Positions 1 through 57,299 of a DNA stretch of 64,000 nucleotides are shown in pieces; the stretch's first letter is position 1; each line of letters begins with the position of its first letter. The stretch covers positions 235,954,643 through 236,018,642 of the forward strand of contig JBAIZL010000002.1 of assembly GCA_036971475.1 (NCBI GenBank). Direction: 5' to 3'. The position numbers and the translations under genes were made by a program. This DNA is from Prosapia bicincta. Lineage: Eukaryota > Arthropoda > Insecta > Hemiptera > Cercopidae. Below the pieces are notes generated by a model. It was not told where the DNA came from, made no database searches, and was given only the letters and a program-made list of their open reading frames with translations.

Positions 1-870
1 GTCAGCTTGAGAACCTAAAGCCCCCCCTTAAATTCCCTCCCTTGTACTAGCCTAGAGCTTCATCTGTGACTGGCTTAACTGGTCATGATTTTATCTAAGA
101 AAATATCTGTATTTCCACAAAATAGAATCTAATTAGGACCAGCACAACATCGATGTCGTAAGAATAAATCAACCGCTTGTTCTTGAAGTTTCGTGCGGAA
201 AATTATAGGTACAATGTTCGTTTTGCTGCGACTACTGTGTTTCGATTTCAATGGACACACGATAGGCGATGGCAGTATTTTTCTGTGTTCAAATAATGAC
301 CTTAACCCTAATCATGTTATAAGGGTAAAGCTTGTTTCTTTAAATTAACGCCGTCCCTGCGCGTCAAATAATTTCTTAATTACTAAGATAATTCAACTTC
401 ACTGTACTAAAATATCGCATTTATACTTACATAAAAACAAGTAGTTTTAGTTAACAGATTAATATCAATCTGTTTTATTAGTTTTTTTTGTTTTAAGTTA
501 TTTTCATAACATTACAACGGCGTATTTTTGTAAAATATTAAATTTGGATTTACTTCAAGTCTTACTGTAACAGTTAATATAATTACTAAAAGTATTTTAC
601 TATAGGTAACTAAAACAAATTGAAACAGACGTAGTTTTAATATCCGTAATTAAAATAAGTAGGCTATAATTTGTAAAAGTTTTTTTAAGAGTAATTTTTA
701 ATGGTGCATGGTATGAAAAAACTTTATGTGGGGATGAATAGTATAACGCGAATTATCAATTAGGAATTCTGACGAAAATGCGTAACAATTTACCACTCTA
801 CATCTTTCCAGTTTCACGTTCCATGAAGCGAAAAGACGCTATTAAAAGAATGAAATCTTTATAAAATAAA
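1..870. other. AT-rich flank, nothing recognised
   Basis: Upstream intergenic DNA. Short ORFs only; no splice-consistent coding segment, repeat or RNA gene seen. Confidence 0.5.
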
Positions 871-874
871 CAAA

Positions 875-1125
875 TATTGTATATTTGAGTACATTTTCTG
901 TCTTTCCTAATATTAAAATATTTTCTTTGTTTACACATTTCGAAAAAACTTCATTCTCAAAACTCAATAATACTCCTGTGTGTACTATAAAATGGAGAAT
1001 GGAGCTATTCCGAAACGCATCAGCAAACAAAAAAAACACATTTTAATGCTAGGAAAGGCAGAAAAATTTACTCATGTATACAAATATTCCTAATAGAAGT
1101 TAAGGTGAATATATTAATAGGAATT
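875..1125. repeat. Palindromic repeat, CGAAACGCGT family
   Basis: gagtacattttctgtctttc..cacatttcg on the left and its inverse ccgaaacgcatcagcaaac..ggcagaaaaatttactc on the right. The same unit appears at 4070-4175 (right arm only), 21345-21440 (left arm only), 21690-21900 (pair) and 60596-60845 (pair). The GGAAUUAUUCC-GAAACGCG stretch resembles a hammerhead stem II plus stem III, but a normal CUGANGA box is lacking. Confidence 0.65.
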
Positions 1126-1174
1126 ATTTTTTCAAATTTGGAAAACTATTTAAAATAAAGTGACCTTAAACAGT

Positions 1175-1445
1175 TCTAGTTGCTTGATGTAATCATCTTG
1201 AATTCACTGATTAAACTATAATTAAATAATACTTAACTAAGTAAATACGTTAGGGCTTGCTTGCTGACGCGTTTTTGAAACAATCGTTCCTTTTACGAAG
1301 AAAAGCCTTTATTCACTGTTTACTACATTTATTCACTTTTTACTAGAGGCTTTGCTTCGAAAAAAGGAACGATTATTAAAAACGCGTCAGCAAGTAAACC
1401 CTTACGTATTCACTTAGTTATGTATTATTTAATTATAGTTCTAGT
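1175..1445. mobile_element. Palindrome of PLE-2 termini
   Basis: Left arm 1175-1300 (ttgatgtaatcatcttgaattc .. gctgacgcgttttt) and right arm 1330-1445 (its inverse). The arm matches the end of the second PLE at 57150-57292 (cgaaacgcgtcagcaa, cattacgtattcacttag, gatgattacatcaag). Half copies occur at 8325-8472. Confidence 0.8.
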
Positions 1446-2090
1446 TATTTTAAATACACTACTTTCAGTTTCAGGACATTTTTCCAACAGATAATATAAT
1501 AATATAGGTCACATTTCAAACGATTTCCCCGTCAGATTTCCGATGATATACGTACTACCGCGAAGATTTCCGAAAGACAAAAATAGGTTGAAGTTCTTCA
1601 ATTAGAGGTTATTCCCAAGTTATGTTTAAATCACTTTCAAGTGTAATATACTGAATATTGAGAAATCGTCCACATTTTATTAAATTATGTAACAAAGTAT
1701 GATTTCATCCACAGCTAAGTTTATTACATAGTCTATGCAGACTAATTTGTTAAATAAAAATAATAAATTTAAATGTAAAAATTTAAGTTTATGGATTTAT
1801 AATAATACATGAGTTTATTTATTTAAACTTTTAAACAACTTATTACAATTGATAAAATTACAGAATAAATATATTTTGCTAACAAGGGATTTGTTATTTT
1901 CTTACTGACTTATTTTTCGTTCAGCTTATTCTTATTCTTGATCACTACAAGCTTACATTTCGGTTGGATTTACTCTGTACACCCAATTTTCACCAAGGTG
2001 AAAAGTTTTTATAACAAAATTTTCAAATTTTGGATTGATAATGCAATGTTTGAAAAATTTTAATAATATATTCAAGTCATATAATATATG

Positions 2091-2092
<2 letters not shown>

Positions 2093-2140
<48 letters not shown>

Positions 2141-2162
2141 TTATTTATATATATATACATAT
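2093..2162. repeat. (TA)n microsatellite
   Basis: TA run with tttatttatt interruption at 2135. It is followed by a dispersed repeat (2163-2285) that recurs at 18362-18510. Confidence 0.9.
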
Positions 2163-2285
2163 ATTGTTAAAATTTTCAATCGTTAGTAAAATAATTTTTA
2201 TTCATCCACTCAAATTCAATTACATTTTTTAAAACTTGTAGTGAATGACAATTGATGTTAATACAGTTTTTTCAAATATTAATTC
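2163..2285. repeat. Dispersed repeat (cattcatccactcaa family)
   Basis: ttaaaattttcaatcgttag..ttcatccactcaa..acagttttttcaa matches 18370-18500 closely; shorter inverse pieces are at 59125-59170 and 62640-62690. Each copy is adjacent to a TA tract or palindrome, so it may be another PLE terminus. Confidence 0.7.
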
Positions 2286-2400
2286 ATTAATCGCTTAAAC
2301 AATAGTTCATGACTATCCGAACTTTAAATTGTTCGGATAGTCATAAACTATTGTTTAAGTGATTAATTAAGTTTCACCGAACGTAATGGACTAAAAAATT
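2282..2400. repeat. Family A palindrome lacking its ribozyme centre
   Basis: aatcgcttaaacaatagttc..actatccgaact is followed, after only ttaaattg, by its inverse ending taaactattgtttaagtgattaatta. These are the outer ends of the family A palindrome with the hammerhead-bearing centre deleted; the flank caccgaacgtaatggac also matches 47946 and 12592. Confidence 0.85.
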
Positions 2401-2435
2401 CAAGAATTAATTCATTAATTAAATTAACTGAAATT

Positions 2436-2580
2436 ATTTTAGTTTTATGTGGGAGGAAAACGTTTCACAAAATGGGCAAGGTATCCAATATAGTTATTTC
2501 GCCCCATTTGGCCTAAAAAAGGTTATAACATATGATTTCATAAAACAGCTGTTTCTGTGTTATAGGTTGTGTCGTAGAGC
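2436..2580. repeat. Dispersed repeat with inverse copy at 58674-58815
   Basis: ttttagttttatgtgggagg, gggcaaggtatcc and acatatgatttcataaaaca here correspond to inverse tracts at 58674-58815. No coding content. Confidence 0.75.
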
Positions 2581-3206
2581 AGCTGTTTTAACGCATAGGT
2601 TATGCTACTTTAAATATTAATTGCCATTATTTAACTAAAAGAAGCTTAATATAAAACTTCCCTTTGTTTACTTAAAGGGGAGACTTTAAAAAATGTTTAT
2701 TTTTGTTACTTGTTTACAAAGACGTACTATAACAGACAAAATGTTTTTAATAATTAAAACAACGATCAATTAAAAATGTAAACATTATTGGTTTAAGTGT
2801 GTGAGTAGCTTGCGCGAGCCCCCCTCTTGTAAGAGTTGATCGATGCATTGATCTATTCGAAACCCCCCTTAAAATAAATAACAATAACATCTGAACTTGG
2901 AATGAGTCCAGGCTTTACTTGCTTTATCCGAGACGCTGTTCCGCACATGGGATCGTTAATGTACTTCATAACCCACTCCTTGCTCTATGTCCTGTCTCCA
3001 TGCTCCATCAAACCCTCATGTCTCACCTAATCTTTGTGTAGCTGCTGAGCCTTCCACTAATTGGATTTGGGAACGCGTGAGGGAGAAAATCATGTTATTG
3101 ATCCAATCTTGTAAAATTATGCAACTGAAAAATCATAGTTTCGGAAAAATCACACAGAAGGTATTGTTCAAATCTCTAAAATATATGAAACAATACTTTT
3201 CAAATC

Positions 3207-3209
<3 letters not shown>

Positions 3210-3299
<90 letters not shown>

Positions 3300-3341
3300 C
3301 ACACACACGCGCGCGCGCGCGTACGCACACGTGCGTGTGTA
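3210..3341. repeat. TA / GT / CA-GC compound microsatellite
   Basis: (TA) 3210-3256, (GT) 3257-3297, then acacacgcgcgcgc and acgtgcgtgtgt; the last part is an inverted, Z-DNA-prone alternation. Confidence 0.95.
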
Positions 3342-3966
3342 TACAAATATTCCTAATAGAAATAAAGATGAATATATTGAAAATTTTATTTATAAATTGC
3401 TGTATTTTTTTGAAGTATTTTTCTATAGGCCCAAACAGAGGTTTCGTCACATCCTATTTCTCTGATTAGTAAGAAAATTTGCGAGGTTTTTTAAAAATTA
3501 CTCCAACAAATATACAAGAACTTTGACACTTTGATATAGTCTATTAATTGATCTTCATATTTGGTTAAATATTGAATGTAAGTGTTTTCTAGAGTAATTT
3601 TTATTTTCATTTGTTTTCGTATTTTTTTTAAACGAAAAAGTTGTCGCAAATTTTATTTATTAAACCTGTATTACAAAACAGATTTTTAAAAATAAGAACA
3701 GAAGCTTTTGGTGATGCTATTTTACGCCGTACTAAACGTTATAAAACAGTGGATTTCCTATTCAAATTGACTATTGCTGATTAGTTATGTGAGAATGTAT
3801 GTTTATGTAAGCTATTGTTACTAGAGCACGCTACAGAGATGTGTTACGGCAGACCATATCTGTGGCCAGTAAATACTTCGTTTTTTCTAGCAAAATTAGT
3901 TTATTGTAAATGTTTGGTTTGATACCCCAGGCATTCTTTCACATTCTCGAATTCCTTTTGCTTTCT

Positions 3967-4335
3967 ATGTTAGCGCGCCTAGCCTAACCTTTCTAAGGTA
4001 AACTAACCTAACCTTTCTAAATTAACCTAACCTAATACATTATACTAAAGTAGTAAAAGAAGTACTATTACGTTTTGAGAATGGAATTATTTCGAAACGC
4101 GTAAAAAAATTGTAATGTTGGGAAAGGCAGAAAATGTACTCAAATTTATACAAATATTCCAGCATAGGTGAATATGAATATATTAAGAATTTGAACCTAA
4201 CCTAACTTTTTTAAGATAATCTAACCTAACCTTTGTAAGGTAATCTAACCTAATCTTTCTAAAGCAACTCAACCTAACCTAACCTTTCTAAGATAATCTA
4301 ACCTATCCTTTCTAAGGTAACCAGTCTAATCTAAC
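3967..4335. repeat. Degenerate telomere-like CCTAA repeats
   Basis: Many interspersed copies of taacctaacc and aacctttctaaggtaa, i.e. CCTAA = TTAGG, the usual insect telomere unit, mixed with a 10-15 bp spacer. A piece of the CGAAACGCGT-family repeat interrupts it at 4070-4190. It may be an interstitial telomeric remnant or a simple derived minisatellite. Confidence 0.6.
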
Positions 4336-4339
4336 ACGA

Positions 4340-5557
4340 ACGAGAGTTAATATTTCATTTTAATAGGTTCGCAGGAGTGTTAATGTTTTAATAAGTGCTC
4401 AAATGAGAGTCACGGAAGAGGCGTTAAATCGCCAAAGAGGCTTCAAATCGATTGTGATTGATCAAATTTTGGTAATAAATCTAATTTCTCGGAGTCTGTA
4501 ATTTGCTTTGTGGATTTTATATATGATAATGTTAATCAGATCTATCTACTATAGGTATGAATGAAACTAAGGTACAATAAATACAGAATATTTGGATCAC
4601 GTGTTATAAAGGGTTGTGTTATCATTAATTGCAAAAATAAACTGGAAAACGTCATATCCGTTCTTGGTTTGCTTGTTGCATAGCCTCAAATTTGGTCGAT
4701 GGACCTATCATCACGGAAATTCGAATGTTCAATAAATGCGAGTTTCAACCAGTCTGACATCCGAAGACGTCAAATTATACCGAAGTGTTTTGAATGATAA
4801 CAACTGCTTAGTCTCAACTTAGAGGTTATTTGGAGGTTGTGTTTAATTCATTTTAAAACTCCATTTCTTGTATATTAGGAAAATATGTAAATTTTATTAT
4901 GTTTCGAGATTTGTTATTGCCCGTAGGTTATGTTATCTTTAGTGTACACTAGCAGTAAGTTAGAATGATCAAAGAAAATTATATTATTTCCCACTTCAAA
5001 CTGTTCAATATAGTAATACAACGGTAATTTGTATATTTATTACGAAGTTTATTTTGTTAGGGCCTATTTAATAATATTGTACCTAGTATAATGACGTCAC
5101 TTTCTAAGCTCTAACCTATTATAGCTCTAGATTGTGATAGCTGCAATGAGTGTGCTATTTTTATTAATAAATTCTAGAAGTACTCTTTAACAAATAAAAA
5201 AGAGGTGGTAAAAAGTGTTTTATGTGTTTTTTTAATATTTGTGAAAATGTACAATATGCCAACAGTACGTAAAAATAAAGTAATGGAATCCGGACGATGC
5301 TATCGGGGACTTGAACGATCGAGGAAGAGAGCGCGTCTGTTTTCTAACGTTAAGGAAACACTGTAACATGTCTTAACGCCTTATGTTGCTACTAATAGGG
5401 AAAATGTCATGCTTTACTCTTTATTTGTCCGGCTTTAGTTCGTTATTTTATTCCTTTGCTGCTTTATTAATAAATTATAGAGAATTAGACATTTAATTGT
5501 CATAAATAAACATAAATTATTAGCAAACATATTATTAAATTATAATAAAGAGATTAA
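4340..5557. other. Upstream flank of the host gene; possible 5' UTR/promoter region
   Basis: No coding similarity. 5278-5345 (taatggaatccggacgatgc ..cgatcgagg..gcgcgtct) recurs at 24000-24055 and so is a dispersed repeat. I see no clear TATA box at the right distance from 5558; an upstream untranslated exon is possible. Confidence 0.4.
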
Positions 5558-51514
<45,957 letters not shown>

Positions 51515-52035
51515 ACTGTTTCTTATAATCTCAATTCAAGCTAAGTGTGAGACATTTAATTGTTTGCTCTGTCGTTTTCCATGAATGTGATGGTTTTATT
51601 GATACGTTGCCAAATTTGAAGTACACTTGTTCCTTGAAAGGACTCGCCACACTGCAAATACCACGGCGACGTTTACACTCTGTGGTTCCCCGCTACGAAC
51701 ATGATTCTAGTGCCCGCACGTCATTTTACTTCAACTAAACTATAAAGAAGGCTGTGCACTTAAACCGTAGTAGTAATAGTACTAAACCATCACGCACACC
51801 ATTGAGACCGTGCTTCTAATGGGGCAGCTAAAATAATTTGTTTTCAACCGATGTTGATTTTAGTTTATTAAAGATAAACTCGTTTCGTGCAAAAAATGGG
51901 ATTTTATTGTGATAATTTAATAAGTTAGTTGATTTTTTTAGTGTGCAATGTGAAATGTTTATGAAGCATCATGTTATTTAATTTTCATTTGTGTGCTTTC
52001 AAGCCTTGAGATCAGTAAATTTTGGACAAAATGTT

Positions 52036-53010
52036 TCAATATCGAAAATTCTTAATATTTATAAATATAAATCTATTAAATGTAGGCGACTAACATTTTG
52101 CCAAATTTACGATATCTATATTCTTAATATTTATAAATATAAATCTACTAAATATAGGCGACTAACATTTTGCCAAATTTACGATATCGATATTCTTAAT
52201 ATTTATAAATATAAATCTACTAAATATAGGCGACTAACATTTTGCCAAATTTACTATATCGATATTCTTAATATTTATAAATATAAATCTACTAAATATA
52301 GGCGACTAACATTTTGCCAAATTTACGATATCGATATTCTTAATATTTATAAATATAAATCTACTAAATATAGGCGACTAACATTTTGCCAAATTTACGA
52401 TATCGATATTCTTAATATTTATAAATATAAATCTACTAAATATAGGCAACTAACATTTTGCCAAATTTACGATATCGATATTCTTAATATTTATAAATAT
52501 AAATCTACTAAATATAGGCGACTAACATTTTGCCAAATTTACGATATTGATATTCTTAATATTTATAAATATAAATCTACTAAATATAGGCAACTAACAT
52601 TTTGCCAAATTTACGATATCGATATTCTTAATATTTATAAATATAAATCTACTAAATATAGGCGACTAACATTTTGCCAAATTTACGATATCGATATTCT
52701 TAATATATATATAGAAATCTACTAAATTTAGGCGAGTAACATTTTGCCAAATTTACGATATCGATATTCTTAATATATATATAAAAATCTACTAAATTTA
52801 GGCGACTAACATTTTGCCAAATTTACGATATCGATATTCTTAATATATATATAAATAGAAATCTACTAAATATAGGCGACTAACATTTTGCCAAATTTAC
52901 GATATTGATATTCTTAATAAATATCTATAAATTTATTCTATAGTAGATTCTATAAATAGAAATCTACTAAATTTAGGGGAGTAACATTTTGCCAAATTTA
53001 CGATATTGAT
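52036..53010. repeat. 72-bp minisatellite, about 13 copies
   Basis: Unit 72 bp (attcttaatatttataaata, taaatctactaaatataggc, gactaacattttgccaaatt, tacgatatcgat). The first nine or so copies are nearly identical; the last ones vary in length. It starts about 520 bp after the stop codon of the host gene and may be in its 3' untranslated region. Confidence 0.92.
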
Positions 53011-53019
53011 AACAATGTT

Positions 53020-55188
53020 TATAAATATTTATAGTACAATTATTTATAAATATAACCTGCTATTTAGTATTATAAATATTTATAAATATTTTATTAATTT
53101 TTTAAATATTTATATATAATTCTACTAAATTGAATTCAGTAAAATTTTGTCAAAATGTTTCAATATCGAAAATTCCTAATATTTATAAACATAAATCTAT
53201 TAAATTTAGTTTGTCAGATAGGTTTAGACACGTAAAAACGTGTTTCAAATTCCTTTTAACTCTTGTTGAAAACTTAGAATCTGTAATATTTTCACATCAC
53301 AAAATATAAGTCCACATATTCGTCAAAGCAATGACTTCCGATCACAGATACATCTCAGTATCTACATGACATTCCTGTATAAACTATTTATGGAGTATTC
53401 ATTTATTTATTCTATGTTACACTTATTACTAAATGCTTTCACAGTATATTTTTTTTATAATATCATACACAATGCACGCAATTTAAGGTATGAAAATTAG
53501 TGCAATGCGAATTTGTTAAATGTTTCTCTTAAAATTAACAGTATAAATTCCATTACATAGAAAAGTTACCATATTCAAGCGTGTAAAATGTAAAAGCGTT
53601 TATGTGAGTGAATAGGCCTAAATTACGTGTTAATTTTCGTAGCATAAAATTGTAGCTAAAAACGCTAATTTAATGATTTATTTAGTTGAATTTTGCATAT
53701 GTAGTAGTTTATTGTGTATTTATTCCAGCATTAGGTTATGGTATAGGTTTGATGTGTTGCAACATGAATAGTTCCTATAGTAAAATTAAGGTAACATGAA
53801 CCCTGCTTGATGTGATAAAAGACAATTATTAAAAAACTTTTGTCAATTTCACTTGTAAGTACCAAGTAGATTTATAAATTTTAGTAAATTTTTTTTAATT
53901 AATTTATTTTAGTAATTATTTCTGTGTATTATTTATTTTTGTTTCTAAGAGTGTGTTAGTATGCGTTTGTATTTTTTGTATATGCGTTGTATAAATAAAT
54001 TTTGTATCCATAAAGGCTTTGTAAAGCTTTGCATTAAGTTTTATAGTTTAGTTAGTTATTTTATAAGGAATGTGTTTGTATTCACATTAAACAATATTAT
54101 ATAAACAACTATTTCTTAAGTTTGTGTTCAAGGGTTGACTGTGATCAGGGTTAAAACTAATGATGGAAAGTGATTTTCAAACCTGTGATTTAGTCACTGT
54201 TATTCGAAAATCACAGTTCGATCTGTTATGTAGCCAGATAAAGTAGCAGGATCTTGTCTAACTAAACTGAGATTGGGATTCTCAGTTTCTCTTTCTCCCT
54301 TACTATGACTATTACTAGTGACGGCCACTCGTGAAGTTGTTAGTGTGATCGTGATCGCTAAAAAATTTCTGAAACAATTTTGTTTCCAGTAGTTCGTTAT
54401 TCATTTATAAATAATTTTTTAAATTTAAGTCGATTATTTTTAGAAGTTATTTTTAGTGAATATTACATATTAATAATAAATACAGTAGTTGTCTGAAAGT
54501 GAAATATCTAGAGTGAACAAAAGAAACAGCTGATCGTCTTGAAGTAAATGTTTAATTCCCTTGTCTACAAGTGTTTTGTTTTACCTATCATTATTATTGC
54601 ACACACACACACACACACACATACACGAGTGCGCGCGAACGCACGCACAACGCGCATACTTATTATTATAAGTTTATAAATGTTTATGTTTTATTCTATT
54701 ATAAAATCTTATATGTACAATATTTTAAAGATGTAACTAATTGCAAAGTAATTATTTTACAGGCGTGAAAAGGGGAAAAATAATTCACTAACTTTGATAC
54801 TCAATTAAAATCCTCAACTATATAATGTTATAATCAACACATTAGATACAGTATATCTCTGAATTAAAGCAAGCAATATAAAAAAATTAAGTCAATTCCT
54901 ACTTAGGTCAACAAAGAAAAAAATATATGCTAATTATTTTTAATTAAATAATGACTTTTATTGTAAATACGTATATACATACGACATAATTACAATATCA
55001 AGTGGCAAAATAGAAAGTGAAATTAATTAATAATATTTTTTATTTAAATATAATTAATTAATTAATATTGAAATAAACTGTATTAACATAAAATGTCATT
55101 CACTATAAGTTTAAAAACATTTATTTGAACTTGAAAAATAAAAACTATTTTATTAAAAAATGAAAATTTTAACAAAATATATAAATAA

Positions 55189-55190
<2 letters not shown>
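53020..55190. other. Downstream flank, AT-rich
   Basis: AATAAA at 53994 is a possible distal polyadenylation signal. A (CA)n run lies at 54600-54622. Otherwise nothing recognised. Confidence 0.45.
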
Positions 55191-55251
<61 letters not shown>

Positions 55252-55326
55252 TCGCAATATGTATTCTTGTGTATTAATAAAGAACTAAGTCAAAATACAA
55301 ATACAAGAATTATAATTGAATTTACA

Positions 55327-55371
55327 ATTCAAAGCTTTTCGTTGGCTAACAGTACCAACATCATCAGGAAT
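55327..55371 (-). ncRNA. Hammerhead ribozyme motif B3
   Basis: - strand: stem I AUUC / GAAU, CUGAUGA, U, GUUGGU-ACUGUUA-GCCAAC, GAAA, AAGCUU, U. All core bases intact. Left arm of the palindrome 55297-55625. Confidence 0.85.
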
Positions 55372-55541
55372 ATTAATGAGTTGATAAATGAACAAATATA
55401 AGTAAAATCTAAATTTGATAATATATTCAGTATTTGTAATGTTAGGGCAGCAAAATAAAAAATTTTAACAACATTGTAATTGATTTGGCATAGCTATTTA
55501 TTTGATCTAATTGGCACATATGTTAATTTTAATTGTTTAAT

Positions 55542-55586
55542 ATTCCTGATGATGTTGGTACTGTTAGCCAACGAAAAGCTTTGAAT
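55542..55586 (+). ncRNA. Hammerhead ribozyme motif B4
   Basis: ATTC, CTGATGA at 55546, T, GTTGGT-ACTGTTA-GCCAAC, GAAA, AAGCTT, T, GAAT. All elements intact; the inverse partner of B3 and identical to it in the core. Confidence 0.85.
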
Positions 55587-55630
55587 TGTAAATTCAATTA
55601 TAATTCTTGTATTTGTATTTTGACTTAGTT

Positions 55631-55692
<62 letters not shown>

Positions 55693-56097
55693 TGAACTAA
55701 TAGTGGGAATTGAAATACACAATGGTGTTTCACAATAGTATATTGCTTTTATCAATTAATATAATGTATATTCAAAATCCTGTAATGCACTTTATATTTT
55801 AGTGAAATAACACATACTAATCCAAACTGATTGTCTCCGTCAGTTTACTAAAAAACATTTACAAAATCAAGTTATTTTGTATTTGCGTTTAAAGAACCTT
55901 TTTATATTTTCGTAGATTATTAATAGCACTAAAATGTATATTAGTAATTTTTTATTATTAAGAGTGAGAATTATAATAAAAGGGAATACATTACCGGAAA
56001 TAAATACATTACCTGTGATAAGTATATTTTGTTTACTAGGAACAGTTACATCACAGGTTTTTAGTAACAGTAAAATATATCAAACATTTTATTTGCA

Positions 56098-56260
56098 TAT
56101 ATGCTTAGTAGATATATTCCTACATCACATTGGACAACAATACATTCTACAGAACAACAGTCATACACAAAAAATAATTTATTACCATAGATATGTAGAC
56201 GACATTTTAATATTATACAACGGCAAATCAAACAACTACACAATTACATTAATACTATAG
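56098..56260 (+). pseudogene. Penelope RT motif B-end and motif C fragment
   Basis: Reads LVDIFLHHIGQQYILQNN then YYHRYVDDILILYNG, i.e. the helix after motif B (normally LADIFLHHIE) and the catalytic YVDD box. The upstream part (55934-56097) is open but not recognisable as RT. A frameshift near 56250 separates it from the region reading NFLDLTI..YRKPTTIDTSM (about 56300-56385). Confidence 0.85.
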
Positions 56261-56400
56261 CCCACACCAAAACCTCACATTTAGCCTCGAATTAGAAGAA
56301 AACAATAAAATAAACTTCCTAGACCTTACCATCACCAAACACAATTTCAAAATATACAGAAAACCAACAACCATCGATACTTCCATGGATCACACATCAC

Positions 56401-56937
56401 ATGCATCACCCCACACAACAAAAACACGCTGCATTTAATCATATATTACACCACCTAATCAATATGCTTATACAGAAATACTATGACAAAGAACTCTGTA
56501 CATCGCTCAACAAAACGGCTCCCTATTTACACTCACAGACAACATACACATTAAAATTAAACATTAACATCACCAAACGGCTACGCTTACAAACCACACA
56601 AAAACAAATATATATTGCATCACTTACCACAACAAAAACACACAGAATAGCTTCCACATTGAAAAAACTTCATTACCAAATATCTTTCAAAACAACAAAC
56701 ACTTTAAGACAGCACATACAACCCTTTCAAAAACAAACTGACAAATATAAACTATCTGGTATTTACAAATTAACACGTAACGATTGTCCCAGCTATTATA
56801 TCGGCCAAAGCGGTAGGTCATTTTATAAATGCTTCGAAGAACACATCGCCCAAAGAAACCACACAAACCGAAAATCCAGCTACGTAAGACACCTGAAAAC
56901 ACGCAACTCACACACTTGGACATACATACTAATTTAA
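56401..56937 (+). pseudogene. Penelope connector and GIY-YIG endonuclease domain (178 aa open stretch)
   Basis: Begins with HHPTQQKHAAFNHILHHL, the HP-x-x-xK-AAF motif that follows the thumb in PLEs, and continues to the endonuclease: SGIYKLTRNDCPSYYIGQSG, then RSFYKCFEEH and a His-containing tail (YVRHLKTRNSHTW). In PLEs the first Cys of the C-x2-C pair normally lies at the position of Arg in TRNDC, so the metal-binding pair is damaged. No complete gene. Confidence 0.88.
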
Positions 56938-57299
56938 ACATTCTCCACATATTAAAACAAAGTAAAAAACTAACATGTTTAGAAAAATACGAAATATACT
57001 AACACTACGCAACAGATAAAGAAAACATATTAAATGACCGCACACATTTGAACCCAACAATATTTTCCATTACATAGCACATAACCAACTTGACCCACCC
57101 CTTCTACAGTCATAAACTCCATGCCGCCAACATTTGCACCTTGCGGGCCGCCGCCAGTAGAGGTTTTGCTTCGTAAAAGGAACGATTGTTTCGAAACGCG
57201 TCAGCAAATAAGCCATTACGTATTCACTTAGTTAAGTAGTATTTAATTATAGTTTAATCAGTGAATTCAAGATGATTACATCAAGAAACTTCTTTAATC

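Larger units (their letters stand above)
55297..55625. mobile_element. Short Penelope-like palindrome with two inverted hammerhead motifs
   Basis: Arms 55297-55371 and 55542-55625 are inverse copies of the PLE terminus; the core (55376-55530) keeps a + strand remnant of the GIY-YIG C-terminus (acaaatataagtaaaatcta, compare the tail of 16866). It is bounded by TA tracts at 55195-55246 and 55633-55688. A minimal version of the 41265-42690 arrangement. Confidence 0.85.
55195..55688. repeat. (TA)n tracts flanking the PLE palindrome
   Basis: TA 55195-55246 and 55633-55688, on either side of the palindrome 55297-55625. Confidence 0.92.
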
